64,000 nt of DNA from Icerya purchasi (Eukaryota; Arthropoda; Insecta; Hemiptera; Monophlebidae), in contig CM077116.1 in the NCBI GenBank assembly GCA_039619475.1, forward strand, positions 371,518,294-371,582,293, written 5' to 3'. Each line of letters begins with the position of its first letter. The first letter of the stretch is position 1. A model generated the notes under the pieces. The model saw only the letters and a program-made list of their open reading frames with translations, was not told where the DNA came from and searched no databases. This document shows positions 1 through 12,759 of this stretch, one piece after another. Both the position numbers and the translations under genes were made by a program.

Positions 1-539
1 TGAACAATGCAGTAATCATTTAAAATGTTGAATTTTATACTTGAAGGCTTTGCCTGTTCACTCTGTTCACCAACTCCCAAGCAGCTTTTTCCCCTTTGAT
101 TGTACTACATAGAGTTAGTTGTTAAACTATCGAAACTCTTCATTTTTATCATCTTTTATTTTTTAAAAGTACTTTGAAAAAATGTAGATTGAATCATTGG
201 TACTTGCAACGTTTAAATGTTATTACTATGTACAAAAGGACATTTGTCTTCCGGAAAAATAACAATATTGCAATAATTCCAATGTTGAGAATTGTCGTGA
301 TCAAAACCAATATAATATAAACAGTTATGATATTTACAATTAAATGAATATCGGTTTAGCCAATGTAATGCAGCAGCAAGAAATAATTTATATCTTTTTT
401 CTTGGTGTTTTAAAAATTTTTTATTTCAAACATATTTTATTTAAAACTAGGTTATAAATTGAATATTTAATTTTATTTTAATGACTGCATTATTCTTGGT
501 CCGGGGTGTAAGTTGTTAAGATGCGTTTTTTTTGTTTTT
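1..539. other. AT-rich sequence, nothing recognised
   Basis: No open frame, RNA-like fold or recognised repeat is visible. If the eIF2A gene extends leftwards this is intronic, because its upstream exons are not found in the window. Confidence 0.4.
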
Positions 540-2240
540 TTTTTTGTTTTCTTTTTAATAAAAGACGGGTAAGAATAGTCAGCTGAAAATGATTTCTCTA
601 AAAGAAGTTTAGAATCGAAAAGATTGGGAGTCTAGGATAAATAAGAGACATAAACCGAGAATAGTAGAAATAAAAAACAATAAAGAATTGGATTGCATCG
701 ATAAAAAAGAAATTAAGCATATTTAAATGGATTATATAGGTAATTTATACGAAGATATAAAAAGACCAGAGAAAAATTAAGTTGGGATTAAAGTAACAGA
801 ATTTGCGCTGTGTATTGAAGAATTTGAATTGGATAGAGCAATTAAAAAGGCCGAAAATGGAAATGTAACGACGGCAGCTGATAGAATATAAATGGATTTG
901 ATTATTCCGATAAAATGAAGAACACTTCTGATAAGTCTTTTTTCAATAAAATATATTATGAAGGTGGTTTCCCAGAAGGTTATGAAAAAGTTAATTTCAA
1001 CGGAAAACCAAAAAAGAACAATTTAAAGAAGTGCTCAAAACATCGAACAATTACTCTAACGAGCCACGCGTTAAAACTTTTATTGACAATATTAAGCTAT
1101 AGACTGAAACATAAAATAGATAAAACCTTGAGTAAAACGCAGTTTGGTTTCATAATAAAGGCACTAGAGACGCCATAGTGCTTTTAAAAATGATCATACA
1201 GACAAGTTTAAACATGAATAGAGATGTATTAGAGTGCTTCGTCGATTACGAGAAAGCTTTCGACAGAGTTGAACACCCGAAACTAATTGAAATATTGTAA
1301 AAATTTTATATCGATGGTAAAAACTTACGATTCATTAAGCATCTTTATTGGAATCAGAAGGCAAATATGAAGATTGGAAGTGAATACGCCGGTAATGAAT
1401 ACTGTAGCATTAAAAAAAAGAAGTCAGAAAAAGATGCCCCAATGCGTGTGCAATAAAATCCTCAAAACTAAATAAATCGTGATTCCGAATTAATGGGCAC
1501 TTAATAAGTAACATTTTGTATGCAGATGATAAAGTACTAATAGCGAAAACGGCCGGTTAAAAAAAAATGATAAATATCTTAAATAACGAAGGAAAAAAGT
1601 AAAAAATGAAAATAAATACAACCAAAAAAAAAAAAAAAAAAAGATGAAATTCTCCACATCGAAATGCACGGAGACATAAAAATTCAAATAGAGGGAAACA
1701 ATTAGAATATGTCAAACAATATAGATATTTAGGATTACCGATGATGACGGACGTGACGACAAAAAAATGAAATGAGATCCAAAATAGCAAGTGCCAGACC
1801 GGATTTGGAAACTTGGAAAAATAATAATAAATAACAATGAAACAAATATTACGGTACTCTATGCGGTGCGTAATGCAATATTCCGTCGAAATCCCCCGGA
1901 CAATAAGTCCAGATTGTAATAAAAGGATTGACGCTGTTGAAATGTAAGTCTACAAGACTTATTAACTAACCGTCAAGTGTTGCACGGGTGTAAAATCGGC
2001 AAGTTGCAAATATCTGATAATGAAAGAAGAAGAAAAATTGCATACATTGCGCATAAAATTAAAGAAGGAGGCTTGTGTTTAATTTGATCGCACAGGGGAA
2101 AATTAATAGAAAGGCTTCGCAAGAGGAAGAAGGAGACTGGAATTAATGAATACAAATATCGCGATGGAGGATTTTTTCCTACTAACAAAATTGGCTAAAT
2201 GCCGGAATTTTCTCGGTGGAAAATGCAACAGCAGCGATGA
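540..2240 (+). mobile_element. Decayed RTE-like LINE, reverse-transcriptase region
   Basis: Reading across several frameshifts gives an ordered series of RT landmarks. These are a leader resembling LEEAIKKAENGKATGADRI (near 820-890), then HRTITLTSHALKLLLTIL (about 1040-1095), TQFGF (about 1137), DVLECFVDYEKAFDRVEH (about 1225-1275), an HLYWNQKA segment (about 1340), YVKQYRYLGLPM (about 1710) and a C-terminal region resembling the GKIEG-type end of RTE-class proteins. The catalytic YADD block is broken. Stops and frame changes mean it cannot encode a protein. The same landmarks occur in the minus-strand copy at 49.5-50.7 kb. The class call rests on general resemblance to insect RTE and 'craniofacial development protein 2-like' LINEs; a related clade is possible. 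Confidence 0.75.
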
Positions 2241-3142
2241 TGGATGATATTTAAATGCTACTCAGAAAATTAATTTTTCATTTTTTAAAATAATTACATC
2301 GTTACTTAATTAAAACTGAACAATTTATGTATGAGATCACATTGTGTTTTTAATGAAAAATGGTTTTCCGTTTTTACCTCTGCGTAAGTTGATGAGATTT
2401 TATTTCACTAGTTTGGTTAAATTGAGGTGCGTATATGTATATTTTTTAAAACTTCGATTAAAAATTCATTTACGTATAACAGAATTTTCAAGTCCCATTA
2501 AAAATTGACCGTTAAATTAATTTACGATTAATTTTTTATCATTTTTTTTTTTTAAATCATTATTTCATTACCTAATTAAAATGTTATTAAACTAATTTTG
2601 TTGATGCGTACCAAGCTCTCTGAGAGGTTATTCACCTAATTGTTAATCTTTTGTTTATGAATTCTGGTAGTTGAATGAAAATCGATGCATTCTACGTGCT
2701 AATACTATTTGATCGAACTGCAATCTTTGGTCAAAGATTCATGCGAACGCTGTTCAGTTTCTAGAAGAAATCGTATCTTGTTTGTATATACATAATGCCA
2801 TTTTTTTCCATATTATCGAAGAAAACCAATCTATTTTGAAATTTTTTTAGTATGTAATTTTGTTAATCACAAATTGGTTTTTAATAGATCAAAGGTCATT
2901 TTATTTTTAAATTTATTAAACCATTGTTCAATGCGTTTAAAATTAGCTTTTTTTTTTTCTGTTAAACTTATCGGTAGATTATTATGTAAGAAATGTTGAG
3001 CAGCTAAGACTATTAGGCAAGAGTTCATTATCACTTGATTAAAAGATTAATAAAAATGAATAAAAGCTAAGATTAATTAGTGAATGCAACAATTTTTCAA
3101 ACCTTTCGTAATTGGACGTTTTTATTCCGAAGTATTATAGTA
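2241..3142. other. AT-rich sequence, nothing recognised
   Basis: AT-rich with short T runs; no supported gene or repeat. Confidence 0.4.
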
Positions 3143-3228
3143 AATTATGTTGGGAACCCACAGACAGACGGGCAATTGCCTTGTGGGACCCGCAAATTAT
3201 TTTAAAAATGAAAAAAAAAAAAAAAAAA
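3143..3228 (+). repeat. Short LINE/SINE 3'-tail fragment with poly(A)
   Basis: About 85 bases starting TTATGTTGGGAACCCACA, continuing through CCTTGTGGGACCCGCAAATT and ending in an A-run. The same tail, with its own A-run, appears on the minus strand at 47274-47365. A poly(A)-terminated short piece is what a severely 5'-truncated retroelement insertion leaves. The open frame across it is spurious. Confidence 0.6.
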
Positions 3229-4164
3229 ATGTTAATGGCTTTATAAATACTTTCTACAGTAAGATTTATAATGCGTTTTTCATGTTAAGAAAAGAGGGGG
3301 AAAAATGGTTCGAACTATATCAGTCATTTTTTCCTAGAATTGGCAAAAATTTCACACAGAACTGTGTTAATTTATATCAACAGTAGCGGCAAACCGGCGG
3401 TTGTTATGACTGGAAGTTTTTACCGCGTTTAAACATTATTTACAACGGAAAAAAGTAAAAAACAACCATTGCTTTTTTGTTGTTCTTTACAGGTTTTAAT
3501 GGAATTTTCTTATTCGTTCATTTTTATTTTCATATCAGTTACATTTTCTTTTATCAGCATTCATTAATAAATTCGGCCTGAAAAAAAAAATTTGACGACA
3601 GATTTTTTTTGAACTAATTGGAAGTACTCGTCTTAAATAAAGAAAAGGGTTTTTAATCGGTAAAAGTTTTATAAAAAAAACTTTTGCACATGAGGATTAG
3701 CTGCCATTATTTATGCATAATGTAGAGTAACTTTGTTTTTTTCTCGCGGATTTATTTCCGAATCCTTTTCTGAAAATAATTACTACACCAAGCAATTTTC
3801 TGTACGCAAAACATGATAAAGTAGTGAAAATGTCACAACACAGGCCGGTTATTTGCATACTCTAAAAACACAAGTTACTTCCATACAATTTTATACTCTT
3901 TTTTGCGTCTGGTTGGAAATTTGTAGACACACTTTTAATGTTATAAATGATTAGATTATACAAATAAACGTGAAGAAAGAAGAAAAAAAGGATTTATAAT
4001 AACGTTACACTCATAAAATAATTACTAATATGTGTACCGTCACAGTTTTAGCACATAACTAAATTAATGAATATAAAGACGACATGATATGCGACGTTTA
4101 ACTTAGTAAGGAAATGAAAAGAAATGCCTACTGCTGGAGGGGTGGAGGACTCAGTGGCTAGTAG
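3229..4164. other. AT-rich sequence, nothing recognised
   Basis: No supported feature; short homopolymer runs only. Confidence 0.4.
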
Positions 4165-4276
4165 ATATATTTATTAAAAATAACACATATTGATGTATTT
4201 CGAAGCAATTTATCAACTTTCTCGAAAATTGAGTAACTGGTCCGAAATATGTATGTGTTATTTTTAATAAACGTAT
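4165..4276. repeat. Small foldback element
   Basis: A perfect 19-bp inverted repeat, TTTATTAAAAATAACACAT at 4170-4188 against its complement at 4253-4271, with a further inner match (GTATTTCG against CGAAATAT). The total is about 110 bp. It could be a tiny MITE or a local hairpin; no target duplication is clear. Confidence 0.55.
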
Positions 4277-4280
4277 CTTG

Positions 4281-4304
4281 TTTTTTTGTTTGTTTGTTTG
4301 TTTG
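4281..4304 (+). repeat. (TTTG)n microsatellite
   Basis: A T-run followed by about four GTTT units directly after the foldback. Confidence 0.8.
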
Positions 4305-5352
4305 TATGTGTAATTTAATAATTTATAATATTACAGATATACGGTTTACAACAACATATTACCTTTTCGTGTAGTTCCCGCTTCAATTGTAGCCTTATAT
4401 CCCTTTTCCGTCTTGTTCGCGCTCTAGCCGTTTGTGTATTCTAGTCACGTTTCACGCGTGGGGCTAATAACGTTTCTTCTTGGCTCCAGATTGTTGCAGA
4501 TTGGCTTTTTCACTCGCATAACGTCTTATTTACTCTTTCACTTTTCTGATCTTAATCCTTGCTTCTATTTCCGATTGTACTAAATTTTAATATGTAATAA
4601 AAATTTGTGTTCGCATTAATACACGCACGTTGTTTTAATGTCACTGGAAACGTTTTAAGTTGTTTGCTCTCAGTAGCATATCCTAATGTTTCAACTTTAC
4701 GTTGTAACCATTTATTGTTGAATTTATCTAAATCATCATAAAAAGTGATTTATTGCGAGACCATCAGAAACAACAAATAATAAGTTGCTGCGTAAACTAG
4801 AAGTATATGTATTTTTCCATTCTCAATAAACTCGTGACATTTTTTTGTCACAACAAGTTGATCACTAAAATAATCGAATGTTTTTCTTTTAACGTAGAAT
4901 GGTAGTTATTAAAATTTCCTTTTGAAGATCTCTTCATATGTGTCGTGCAACAGTTTTAACAGACAAATAAATACTTTTAGATAACTTCTATTTATATATA
5001 GTATGTGTCGAAATATCTGTAAAATCGTTGTTTAATCTTAGACATTAAAAAGTTACACATTTTTGTTTGATGCCGATTGTGGTGATAAATGGCCGATAAC
5101 AATTTTTATTAAGTACTTTCGGTGTTATTTTTACGGTATTTAAAATATTGAAATTTTTAATTTCTCGATAAGACTGGCGATCCTTTAACCAGTGTAAGCG
5201 CTAAACTATCGCTTACGTTTTGAAAGATTTGAATAATAAATTATTACTGTTACAGCTTTGACCGCATAAATGATTTAAGGCGTGAAAGCCTATCGATTTT
5301 ATGTGTATGTATTTTATGTCCCAAAATGTGGCGGATGAATTTTTTTTTTTAG
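4305..5352 (+). other. Probable eIF2A intron, 3' part
   Basis: Non-coding AT-rich sequence ending in a run of T followed by AG at 5351-5352, a good splice acceptor for the exon at 5353. The exon before it was not found between 1 and 5300, so this intron probably starts before the window or the upstream exon is one I could not recognise. Confidence 0.5.
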
Positions 5353-5564
5353 AACCGTTGTCAAAAACTGTCTTAAAAATGAAAAAGAAACGAGAGTCGA
5401 GAAGGCAAGCGAAATTACAGCAGTCCATGGAACATCCAGCAGACGGGAACCTGAACAATAAAGTGATAAAAAATGGTCAAACGGAAAACGGTGAAGACTT
5501 AAATTCGAAAGAATCTGCCGACCAGTCCTCTAACAAAGTAACCAGGATTAAGAAACTAAAAGCG
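5353..5564 (+). CDS. eIF2A: eIF2A, penultimate coding exon (partial gene)
   Basis: Eukaryotic translation initiation factor 2A is a cytoplasmic factor with an N-terminal WD-type beta-propeller and a charged C-terminal tail; it is implicated in alternative initiator-tRNA delivery. This exon encodes part of the tail. After a T-tract and AG, two bases complete a split codon, then PLSKTVLKMKKKRESRRQAK follows, matching the conserved 'PLSKTALKNQRK..EAKKAAK' segment of animal eIF2A. A low-complexity polar linker comes next, then VTRIKKLKA just before a GTAAGA donor at 5565. The exon ends in phase 0 and joins the exon at 8915 in frame, recreating the family's 'KKIKNLKKKLKAIEQLKE'-type helix. The N-terminal propeller exons are not in the window. 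The ATG at 5379 is internal, not a start. The family match comes from memory of the conserved tail. Confidence 0.88.
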
Positions 5565-8500
5565 GTAAGAGAAAAAATATTTTCGTGATAATTCTCATTA
5601 AAAAAGTCACCAGCTTGTGCACCATTTTTGTTACTTTCATCATTAAAATGTTGCACTGCGTAAAGTAGGCGAAATTTTGTTAGCGAAAGTTTCGAAAACA
5701 TACTCTTTTACAGTTGAACGAGTAAAGTATAGAGATGTTTTATCAAAACATTATTGCGATTCTAATAATGTTTAATAATATCACGTATAATATTGTAAAA
5801 TAATTTCGAACTTTTGGGAAATAGTCTTTCGGCTGGCGCAGAGAGGTGTTTTAGCGCCAACTCGGTTAGAGCTCCTCTCCATATGTCGAGAGGATCTGCC
5901 TTGAGATTTGATAACGGTGCCGCAGTGTATAGGTCCAATTCTGTATTTTTGGCCATTGATGTGTTAGCTGCCGTTACTTTTTCATGTTGTACCTGCCATA
6001 TATCTTGCTGTTCGACAGCCACTCTTGGTGAAACAGATGGTTCAAAACTGGCCGCTATTGGATCATAATCGTTTTTAGTGTCAAAGTTCAAACATCTGTT
6101 GATATAATTTATTGTTTTTGACAAGGCCTCATCTAAATGGATTTTTTTGAATCTATGATTTAAAAACGTTACAACCGAGAAAAGGTGCACTTTTTGGATG
6201 TTTTGCTGCGAATCTTTTACTTAATTCTGTTTGCAAGGAATATTTTTCAATTGATTTGCTAAATCGCTCGTTGGTGTTATTGCGTCTAACAGAGTTCTCA
6301 GACATTTGATATATGACTTTGCTAGCTGTAACATATTTTTCCGCACTCATTTCTTCGATGAAATTTTGAAAATGTTTTAAAATTTTTTAAATTTCTTTTA
6401 GCACAACAATTTTGTTTGCTTTGGGGTGTATTTGAGTGGTTTATCAAAACGGATCCGATAGCGCTGCTCATTAACGTGAAACGCTCAATCGTGTATAATT
6501 GCGAACTCCACCTTTTGGATGCGTTTCCCTACCAAATGTTTCAATTTTCCTTCGGAAACATTTTGAAGCGTTTGCGATTGTCGCAATTCTTCAGCGTCAA
6601 CACCGCTTTGGTGGAACCAAGTCGCGATTTTGCAGACTCTGTTCAGGAAAAGTTTTATATCAGTTGTATTCACTGAATTTTCGACCATCAAGTTCAATGT
6701 ATGTGCTAATAAGCACCGAACATGTTTTGCTCGGCCAAAAGTAATTTCAATTTGGGTAATAACACACTGGGCGTTTTTAATCGAGGCGTTAAACGCGTTG
6801 ATTCGTCGTTATTTCTTAAAACCGTCTTTCGGTTTACTGTTCTCAGGCGTTTGTTGTTTTTGTTGATGTAGACCTGTGAAGACAGATACAGCGGTTTTAA
6901 CAGCGTTTCTAGTTTTGCTTTTGGTTGTCTCTTATTATCGAATTAAAATGGAAAGACTTGAAACGCGTCGGTTAAAAATGCCTAGTATCTCATTCCCTTT
7001 ACTTCTCGTTTTTCCATCCGGTGCATAGATGGCGCAGTTTACAAAAATCGATTAAAATGTGTAGTTTATGTAATCGATTTATTAAAAATCGATTGTTATT
7101 ATTAAGAAAATCGATTATCATAAAAAAATAATCGATTAATATGAAAATTGATTATTTTTTTACATCCCTAAATCGCTCCCCCCACCCCCCACCCCCATGT
7201 TCACTGTTGAAATGTAAGTGAAATTGTCGCTATAACTGGAGAAATCTGTTATTATTGAAGTTTCAGTGTGTTTGAGCAGAAGGACGTTATCATCCTCTTT
7301 GTACTCTACAATGAACTCTATCTAAGGACATACAAAATGAACATCGCTGTACTGTAGTTGAGTAGTATTTACGGCATCGGTCCACTACACAACACATCGA
7401 ATACTAGCTATTTAGAAACTGACCTCTTTGTATTAATCGCGCGTTTTTAAGAGAATCGAACTTAACTTTTACGTCAAAAAACCTTTCAAAAATTCAAAAT
7501 TGATCGTGTCTTATTGAAAATGTGCCCGACTCCCATAAATTTGGTGCAGCATAAAAGTTTACTAAAAATCGTCTACTTTAAAAATTCCAAATCCATGTAA
7601 GTCGGTTTTCTCGATTAATTTAATTAAAAAGGGCATATATTACTCTTTTATCGACTCTAATTGATAAACTAGGTGCATTTCCGAATAGGACGGGTGACGC
7701 GGTCAAAATGTCCAGTTTGAAACGTTATAGACTTTTAATTATGAAACAGGTTTTTGTGTCCGAAAGATGATAAAAAATCGTTCTTATTTAGAGTTAGAAA
7801 TTGAAAAATTATAATAATAAACTTGCACTTATAAACATGAAACTTTCCGTAAGCAGGTTAAAAAAGCATGAAAACAGAACTGATACTCTAAAATTGTTTA
7901 ATGTAAAACATAACGGAAAAACGGGATTTCTCGGAAAAACAATCCTGTATTGAAACGGATGAAGTAAAAATAACATCTTTCAGTGGAAATGTTGAAATGA
8001 TATTTCACAAGAAATGCAATATTTTATAAAAAAAAAAAAAAGTTCAGTATGCGCGAAATCGCTTTATATAGAGCTATAATAATCATTAAAAATATTTTAA
8101 ACTTTCGTGACTTTTTTTGATTTACCGTATTATGTGTCTATTATATTCGGTAGAAACTATGCCAAAAGCTTGTGACGGTGATTTCTACCGAAAATAATAG
8201 ACGCGTGATAATCATTCTCAATAAAAGTGTTAAAAAAAGGTATAAAAACGATATCTTTTTGACCGGATTATTATTTATGTAGTTCGAGATAAAATTTGGC
8301 AATTTCTGGTGTCGCTAGAAAAATAAGAGTTCCAAGAAAAAGGCCGGTTTTTAGGATTTCATGAATTATTGGCACGTTGAAAGAAGATCCCTTTTGAATT
8401 TATAATTTTAATCCTGCACGAAGGTAAAGTGAACTGTAAGAAATAATAAAATCGCGTTAAATGTTTAGTTTTTGTCGTAAAACGTAATTAAAGTTATTAC

Positions 8501-8914
8501 ATAAAAAATTACACCCGAAAAAGTTGTGCAGCGAAAGAAGTCCTCGGGAAGAATTTTTCTGAAAAAATAGAATAAATTTTAGGTTACAGTTAAGTTGTCA
8601 CGAGCAATGAAGTAGTCCAATAAGTTTTTTTTTTTTTTTTTTTCCATTCTGGGTATAACCAGTGGGCAAATATATTTTACAAAATCTTTGTGTGTACATG
8701 TGTGGTGGGTACTTAGTAATAAACACAGATTTTTCTTTTTATACATAGATTGTGAGAGAATGTAAAGGTGATGTTGGTACATAGTCACCGTTACAAGTCA
8801 AGTTTATGAAATAAATTTCTATCAATGTTCAAAATATGCATAACTAATGTAGACACTTATTCTTGGATTAAAAAATTATTTATTTATTTATTTTTGGTGT
8901 GCTTTTATTTTTAG
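5565..8914 (+). other. eIF2A: eIF2A last intron
   Basis: GTAAGA donor at 5565-5570; acceptor TTTTATTTTTAG ending at 8914. About 3.35 kb. It hosts an antisense hAT relic (5730-7170). The remaining 1.7 kb (7171-8914) is AT-rich with T/A runs (for example 8625-8643) and holds nothing else I recognise. Confidence 0.85.
5730..7170 (-). mobile_element. Degenerate ZBED-like hAT transposon
   Basis: On the minus strand, fragments in shifting frames line up in hAT (ZBED) order. LNLMVENSV..FLNRVCKIATWFHQS and GKLKHLVGKRIQKVEF lie at about 6490-6700. LSAEKYVTASKVIYQM is near 6300-6350. ALSKTINYINRCL, then LDIWRGAL and LALKHLSAPAERLF, run through 5830-6140. The last is the C-terminal dimerisation motif 'L.yL..pa.s..sERlFS', here eroded. 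Upstream of the coding part, 7030-7160 carries five ATCGATT or ATTGATT copies, like subterminal transposase-binding repeats, and ends in TACATCCCTA, a plausible terminus (7161-7170). The other end may be TAGAGATGT at 5730. No target duplication was confirmed. Frameshifts rule out activity. Confidence 0.8.
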
Positions 8915-9040
8915 AATTTAAAAAGTATTGAAAAACTAAAGGAATTGAAATCAAGCGGAAAGGAATTGGATAAGAACCAGTTGGATAAAATTAATCGAGA
9001 AAACGAATTAATCATCGAGTTACAAAACTTGACCACGTAA
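8915..9040 (+). CDS. eIF2A: eIF2A, terminal coding exon
   Basis: This exon encodes the last 41 residues of eIF2A and the TAA stop at 9038-9040. It begins NLKSIEKLKELKSSGKELDK and continues NQLDKINRENELIIEL, matching the family's C-terminal coiled coil (LKAIEQLKEQ..GKQLEKNQLEKIQKE..LLQELE). It opens directly after AG at 8913-8914 in phase 0, as required by the upstream exon. In the family this helix lies at the extreme C-terminus, downstream of the eIF2A propeller. No frameshift or stop interrupts it, so the gene looks intact at this end. It is too short to stand out as a long open frame; the call rests on motif plus splice phase. Confidence 0.9.
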   Translation, partial: NLKSIEKLKELKSSGKELDKNQLDKINRENELIIELQNLTT

Positions 9041-9250
9041 TACCGAATTGTTCATAATAATACTCTCATTTGAATTCATCGTACACGGCAGTTATACTGG
9101 AGAAGTTTCATTTTTATTTTTCCTCTTCAATGGAACGGATAATATTTGCCCGAAGAAAAAGGGTATTCAATTTTACGTTTCCTTCATCCACTTTCCGATT
9201 AAGTTACAATAATTTTACACCGCAAACTGACAAGACGAATCGATATTTCC

Positions 9251-9256
9251 AATAAA
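9251..9256 (+). terminator. eIF2A: Poly(A) signal of eIF2A
   Basis: AATAAA about 210 bases after the stop codon, followed within 20 bases by a GT-rich stretch (TGTATTCTGAATGTTTT). This suggests a 3' UTR of about 230 bases. Confidence 0.65.
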
Positions 9257-12200
9257 GAATGTATTCTGAATGTTTTAATTTTCGTATTATCATGCTATTA
9301 TTATATTTTAGCTTACTTTTGTTTTAAATATCTCTTAGTGCCGGCTTTAGGTTGGGCGCGCACAATTACCTAAGCTCCGATCGTTTTTAATGTGAAAGGA
9401 TATAACCGGAGATATATTTTACATTTGGACATTTTTTTTTTAGGAAAAAATGAAGATAACTAAACTTCTCTATTTCCCTCGTCTGATATGAAATATTTTA
9501 TAAACAGATAAAAACGTTTAAAGTTGTAACATTCACTAAAATTCACTCCGATGTCGATGTTTTTTTGTTTTGTTTTTTTTTTTTTGTTTTTTTTTTTGTG
9601 AACTGCATAATTTTAAATAAATGGATTTAGCGAAATTTTAAACTCAATTTTTTTACACCAGCTCGTCGTCTTTTTCAAAGCGAACTTGTCACTAGGGACC
9701 TTTCTGGTTCACGCTAACGCGTGTTAATTTATACTGTTTTCGGAACATTTCGTGATCGGTGTTAAATTTATCTTTACCGTTAAGAAAACAAAAAAAATAA
9801 ATAAATACGAAAAGTGATCGAAGCAATTTGATTAATTCTGTTCAAAGAATGAGAACAAGAACGAAACAATTTTTTCCGTCATTTCAATTAGTTTTTTTGT
9901 TTATATTCTTTTCAGTTCTCGAGATAACTTTAAATTTTCTTAATCACCGTGAAAAATGAGATTGAAAGAACTTCGTAAACTTAATTGAACGGGCCCTGAC
10001 AAATTGGTTAGTACGTTTTACGTGAGAAACTTTGTAATAAATTTTCTCCGTCAAATAATACGAATTGCAGAGAAAGGGGATCGTAGTAAACGTTTTCTGC
10101 ACTGCATACCATTAATTCCTCCAAAAATACAGTGAATTTTGTATTATACAAAAAGGTGTCCGAAGATAACGCCCGTAAAATTACCCATAAAAAAAAGAAA
10201 GTTTAGACGTCATTGAGATATCCGCGGTATAAAAAGGGAAATTGACTGTAAAGAAGGAAACATATAGTCGAAAATTTCCGAACGTGTTCCCCAGCTAAAG
10301 GGATCCGAAAAAAAATCTTCCCTCATTATTTGCTTGATTTTTTTTTTTTTTTTTTTTTATCTCGTAGATCTTACAACATAAAATATGTTTGACATCGCCG
10401 TAACCTAAATTTAAATGTTAGACATTTTACCGGGAACGGTATTTTGTTTTTAATGTTACGATCCGTTTGAACAAACATCTCAGATATTACAGAAACTACA
10501 GCTATTTAAAGCAGTCGGTGACTGGCAGTATTGAAAACCTTTTTTAAAGTGCTATATAAGCCTTTATTGGACACTTGAATTTCTTGTAAAAAGTCAATTT
10601 TACACAATCGTCGGACTATTATTAGACATTTTCACGCTCTAAACTGCTCCAAGCCACTATGCTAAAGTCCGTGGCTTTCTCGTCTAGAACATTTGTATCG
10701 GTTACATCGCAGTTTGCTAAATTTCGAGAATCAAAAAATTCAATAGTCCGAGTGTCTTTCATTTAACCCGTTATGCATAAATTTCTGTAGAATCATTTTA
10801 CTCAAGAGTTCATTTTAAGCCTTCTTTCAAATTGTATTCAAATAGAAATATTCGCTAGAATAATCGAATAAAAATCTCTCTTAGTTTCTGCGCCAGTTAC
10901 ATTTATGGTAAAATGGCACACTAGGCGGGTTCGTAATGGAGGCGTTAAGCGCCCCCCGATTTAATAAGTGAATGTGAACAATCAGCAGTTAACCGACGCA
11001 TTTTACCTCTTACTTTACTCTATTTAGATGTAGCCGCAATAGAAACAGATTGATATAAAGCAGTTATTTCACGCTGTTGTAATAATCGTATTAATTACAG
11101 AAATTCATTTAGAAGTGCTAATTAAAATTAGGAAGAAATTTTCCTTAAGAAACTGAAAAACCCCGATTTTTAAATATTATTTTCACATTACATTAATCAG
11201 ATTTTTACGTACTATAATACATTTATTTTTTATCTGCATGGAAAACAAAAGCGTTGATCATAATTATAAAGTGTGCAACGGCTTAAAAAGATACATACTG
11301 TTTATTGCTTGCCCACTTTCCCGTTTTCTTCTACCAAAATCGTCTGCAAAACTGTAATTTCTTCCCAACATGCTTTGTTGCAAAATCTGTTCCCATAATC
11401 ATTCTATTTCATATCCTCTAATGGAGGCCATTTTTCTAGTTCCATAATTAATTTTTCTGTATTAATGTTTCTCATTTTAATTCGGTAATACGAAATAACA
11501 AAAAAAAAAAAAAAAAAAAAACAAAACAAAACAAAACAAACAAAAAAACAACTAAAACACTGTTAAAATCGCTTCTAAAAATAACAGTGTGTCTGTCTTC
11601 GTAGATCTAGATGAAGAAAAACAATGAACGCGTGAGAATAGCAAAGCGAGATGGTTTCAAAAAATGATCTCGAATTGAGTCGGTTTTGAAAACGGCTAGT
11701 GTATCAAACGTTGTGTGCGTCACGTCAATGCTAAACTCATTGACGACTAATTGACCAGCGTCTCCGTTAAAATCGCAGAGTGCATCACACCTTCTTAAAC
11801 TCGATAAAGGCGAAGATTAAAACCGCGCACTGTTTTATTGTCCTAAGATGATCACGCGGAGCTCATCGCTTTGTGCACTCTGCCCGCTAAAAAGCATTAT
11901 TTATCGCAATTCTAAAAGAAAAGGTGTCGTCGTACAAACTACTTACGGCGGTATATTATTCTGCCGTAGATCGAAATGTGGACATCATCGCAAAATCTTT
12001 CAACCATGTTCTGAAAATCGAATTAATTGCTGTGGAAGTATCGCTCGCCCCTTTTTTCACGTGCGTTGTAATATTAATCACTTTCGCCGGTATTATAATA
12101 AACGGTTTCGTCGGCACCCATACACGTTCATAAATTTTGTCTTGAAATAATTCGCCCGCAAGTATCTCACTGTGTAATAACGACTGGCGTTTACACATTA

Positions 12201-12759
12201 TGGAGGATATTCAAATAGTGCTCAGTTTCTTTTAGTCTTGAAGTTCCACATTTAGGCCGACATGTTATTTATCACACGGAAAGTTTCTGCCGATCAAAAG
12301 TGAACTGAATGCGTTACATGAACGTTTGAACTAAGACGCATGTGTATTTCATTACTGCAACAGATATTTTTCCACGTCTGGGATTTAAATATTGAATAAT
12401 TTCAACTTAAGCTGACTGAAAGGGGTAAAATTGTAATAGTTAACTCGATACGCCGTAATTAGCGATATTTGTTTTTTTACGATTCAGAAAATGTTAAAAA
12501 ACCTTCGTTTCACCAACATTCTTGTTCCGTTACTCGAGTAATTTTGTAACTGGAATTCTTTTATATCTTTCCGGAATCTCAGTTTTGTATATTAAACTGC
12601 CATTAATGAAGTAGGTTTTTCTGTTTTCTTTTTTTATTTTTGAAATGCAGTTTATTTTATTGTTGCGTGATATAAGAATATTTATTTTTGCGAGACGCGT
12701 TTTATCTTTAAGGCTTGCTTTAGCTCTAGGTTTTTCGGTAAAAAATATTTAAAAAGTAG
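9257..12759. other. Intergenic AT-rich DNA, nothing recognised
   Basis: About 3.5 kb with long T and A runs (9550-9600, 10340-10360, 11500-11520) and no repeat shared with the rest of the window. A somewhat CpG-richer patch lies at 11600-12150, where overlapping open frames of 69-100 codons on both strands show no family motif or splice context, so I do not call a gene. Confidence 0.45.

Noticed and set aside
9070..9255. 61-codon frame just after the eIF2A stop
   Set aside because: Lies in the presumed 3' UTR before the poly(A) signal and has no recognised features.
11848..12198. Overlapping frames on both strands in a CpG-richer patch
   Set aside because: No domain, splice signal or repeat identity; mutual shadows.
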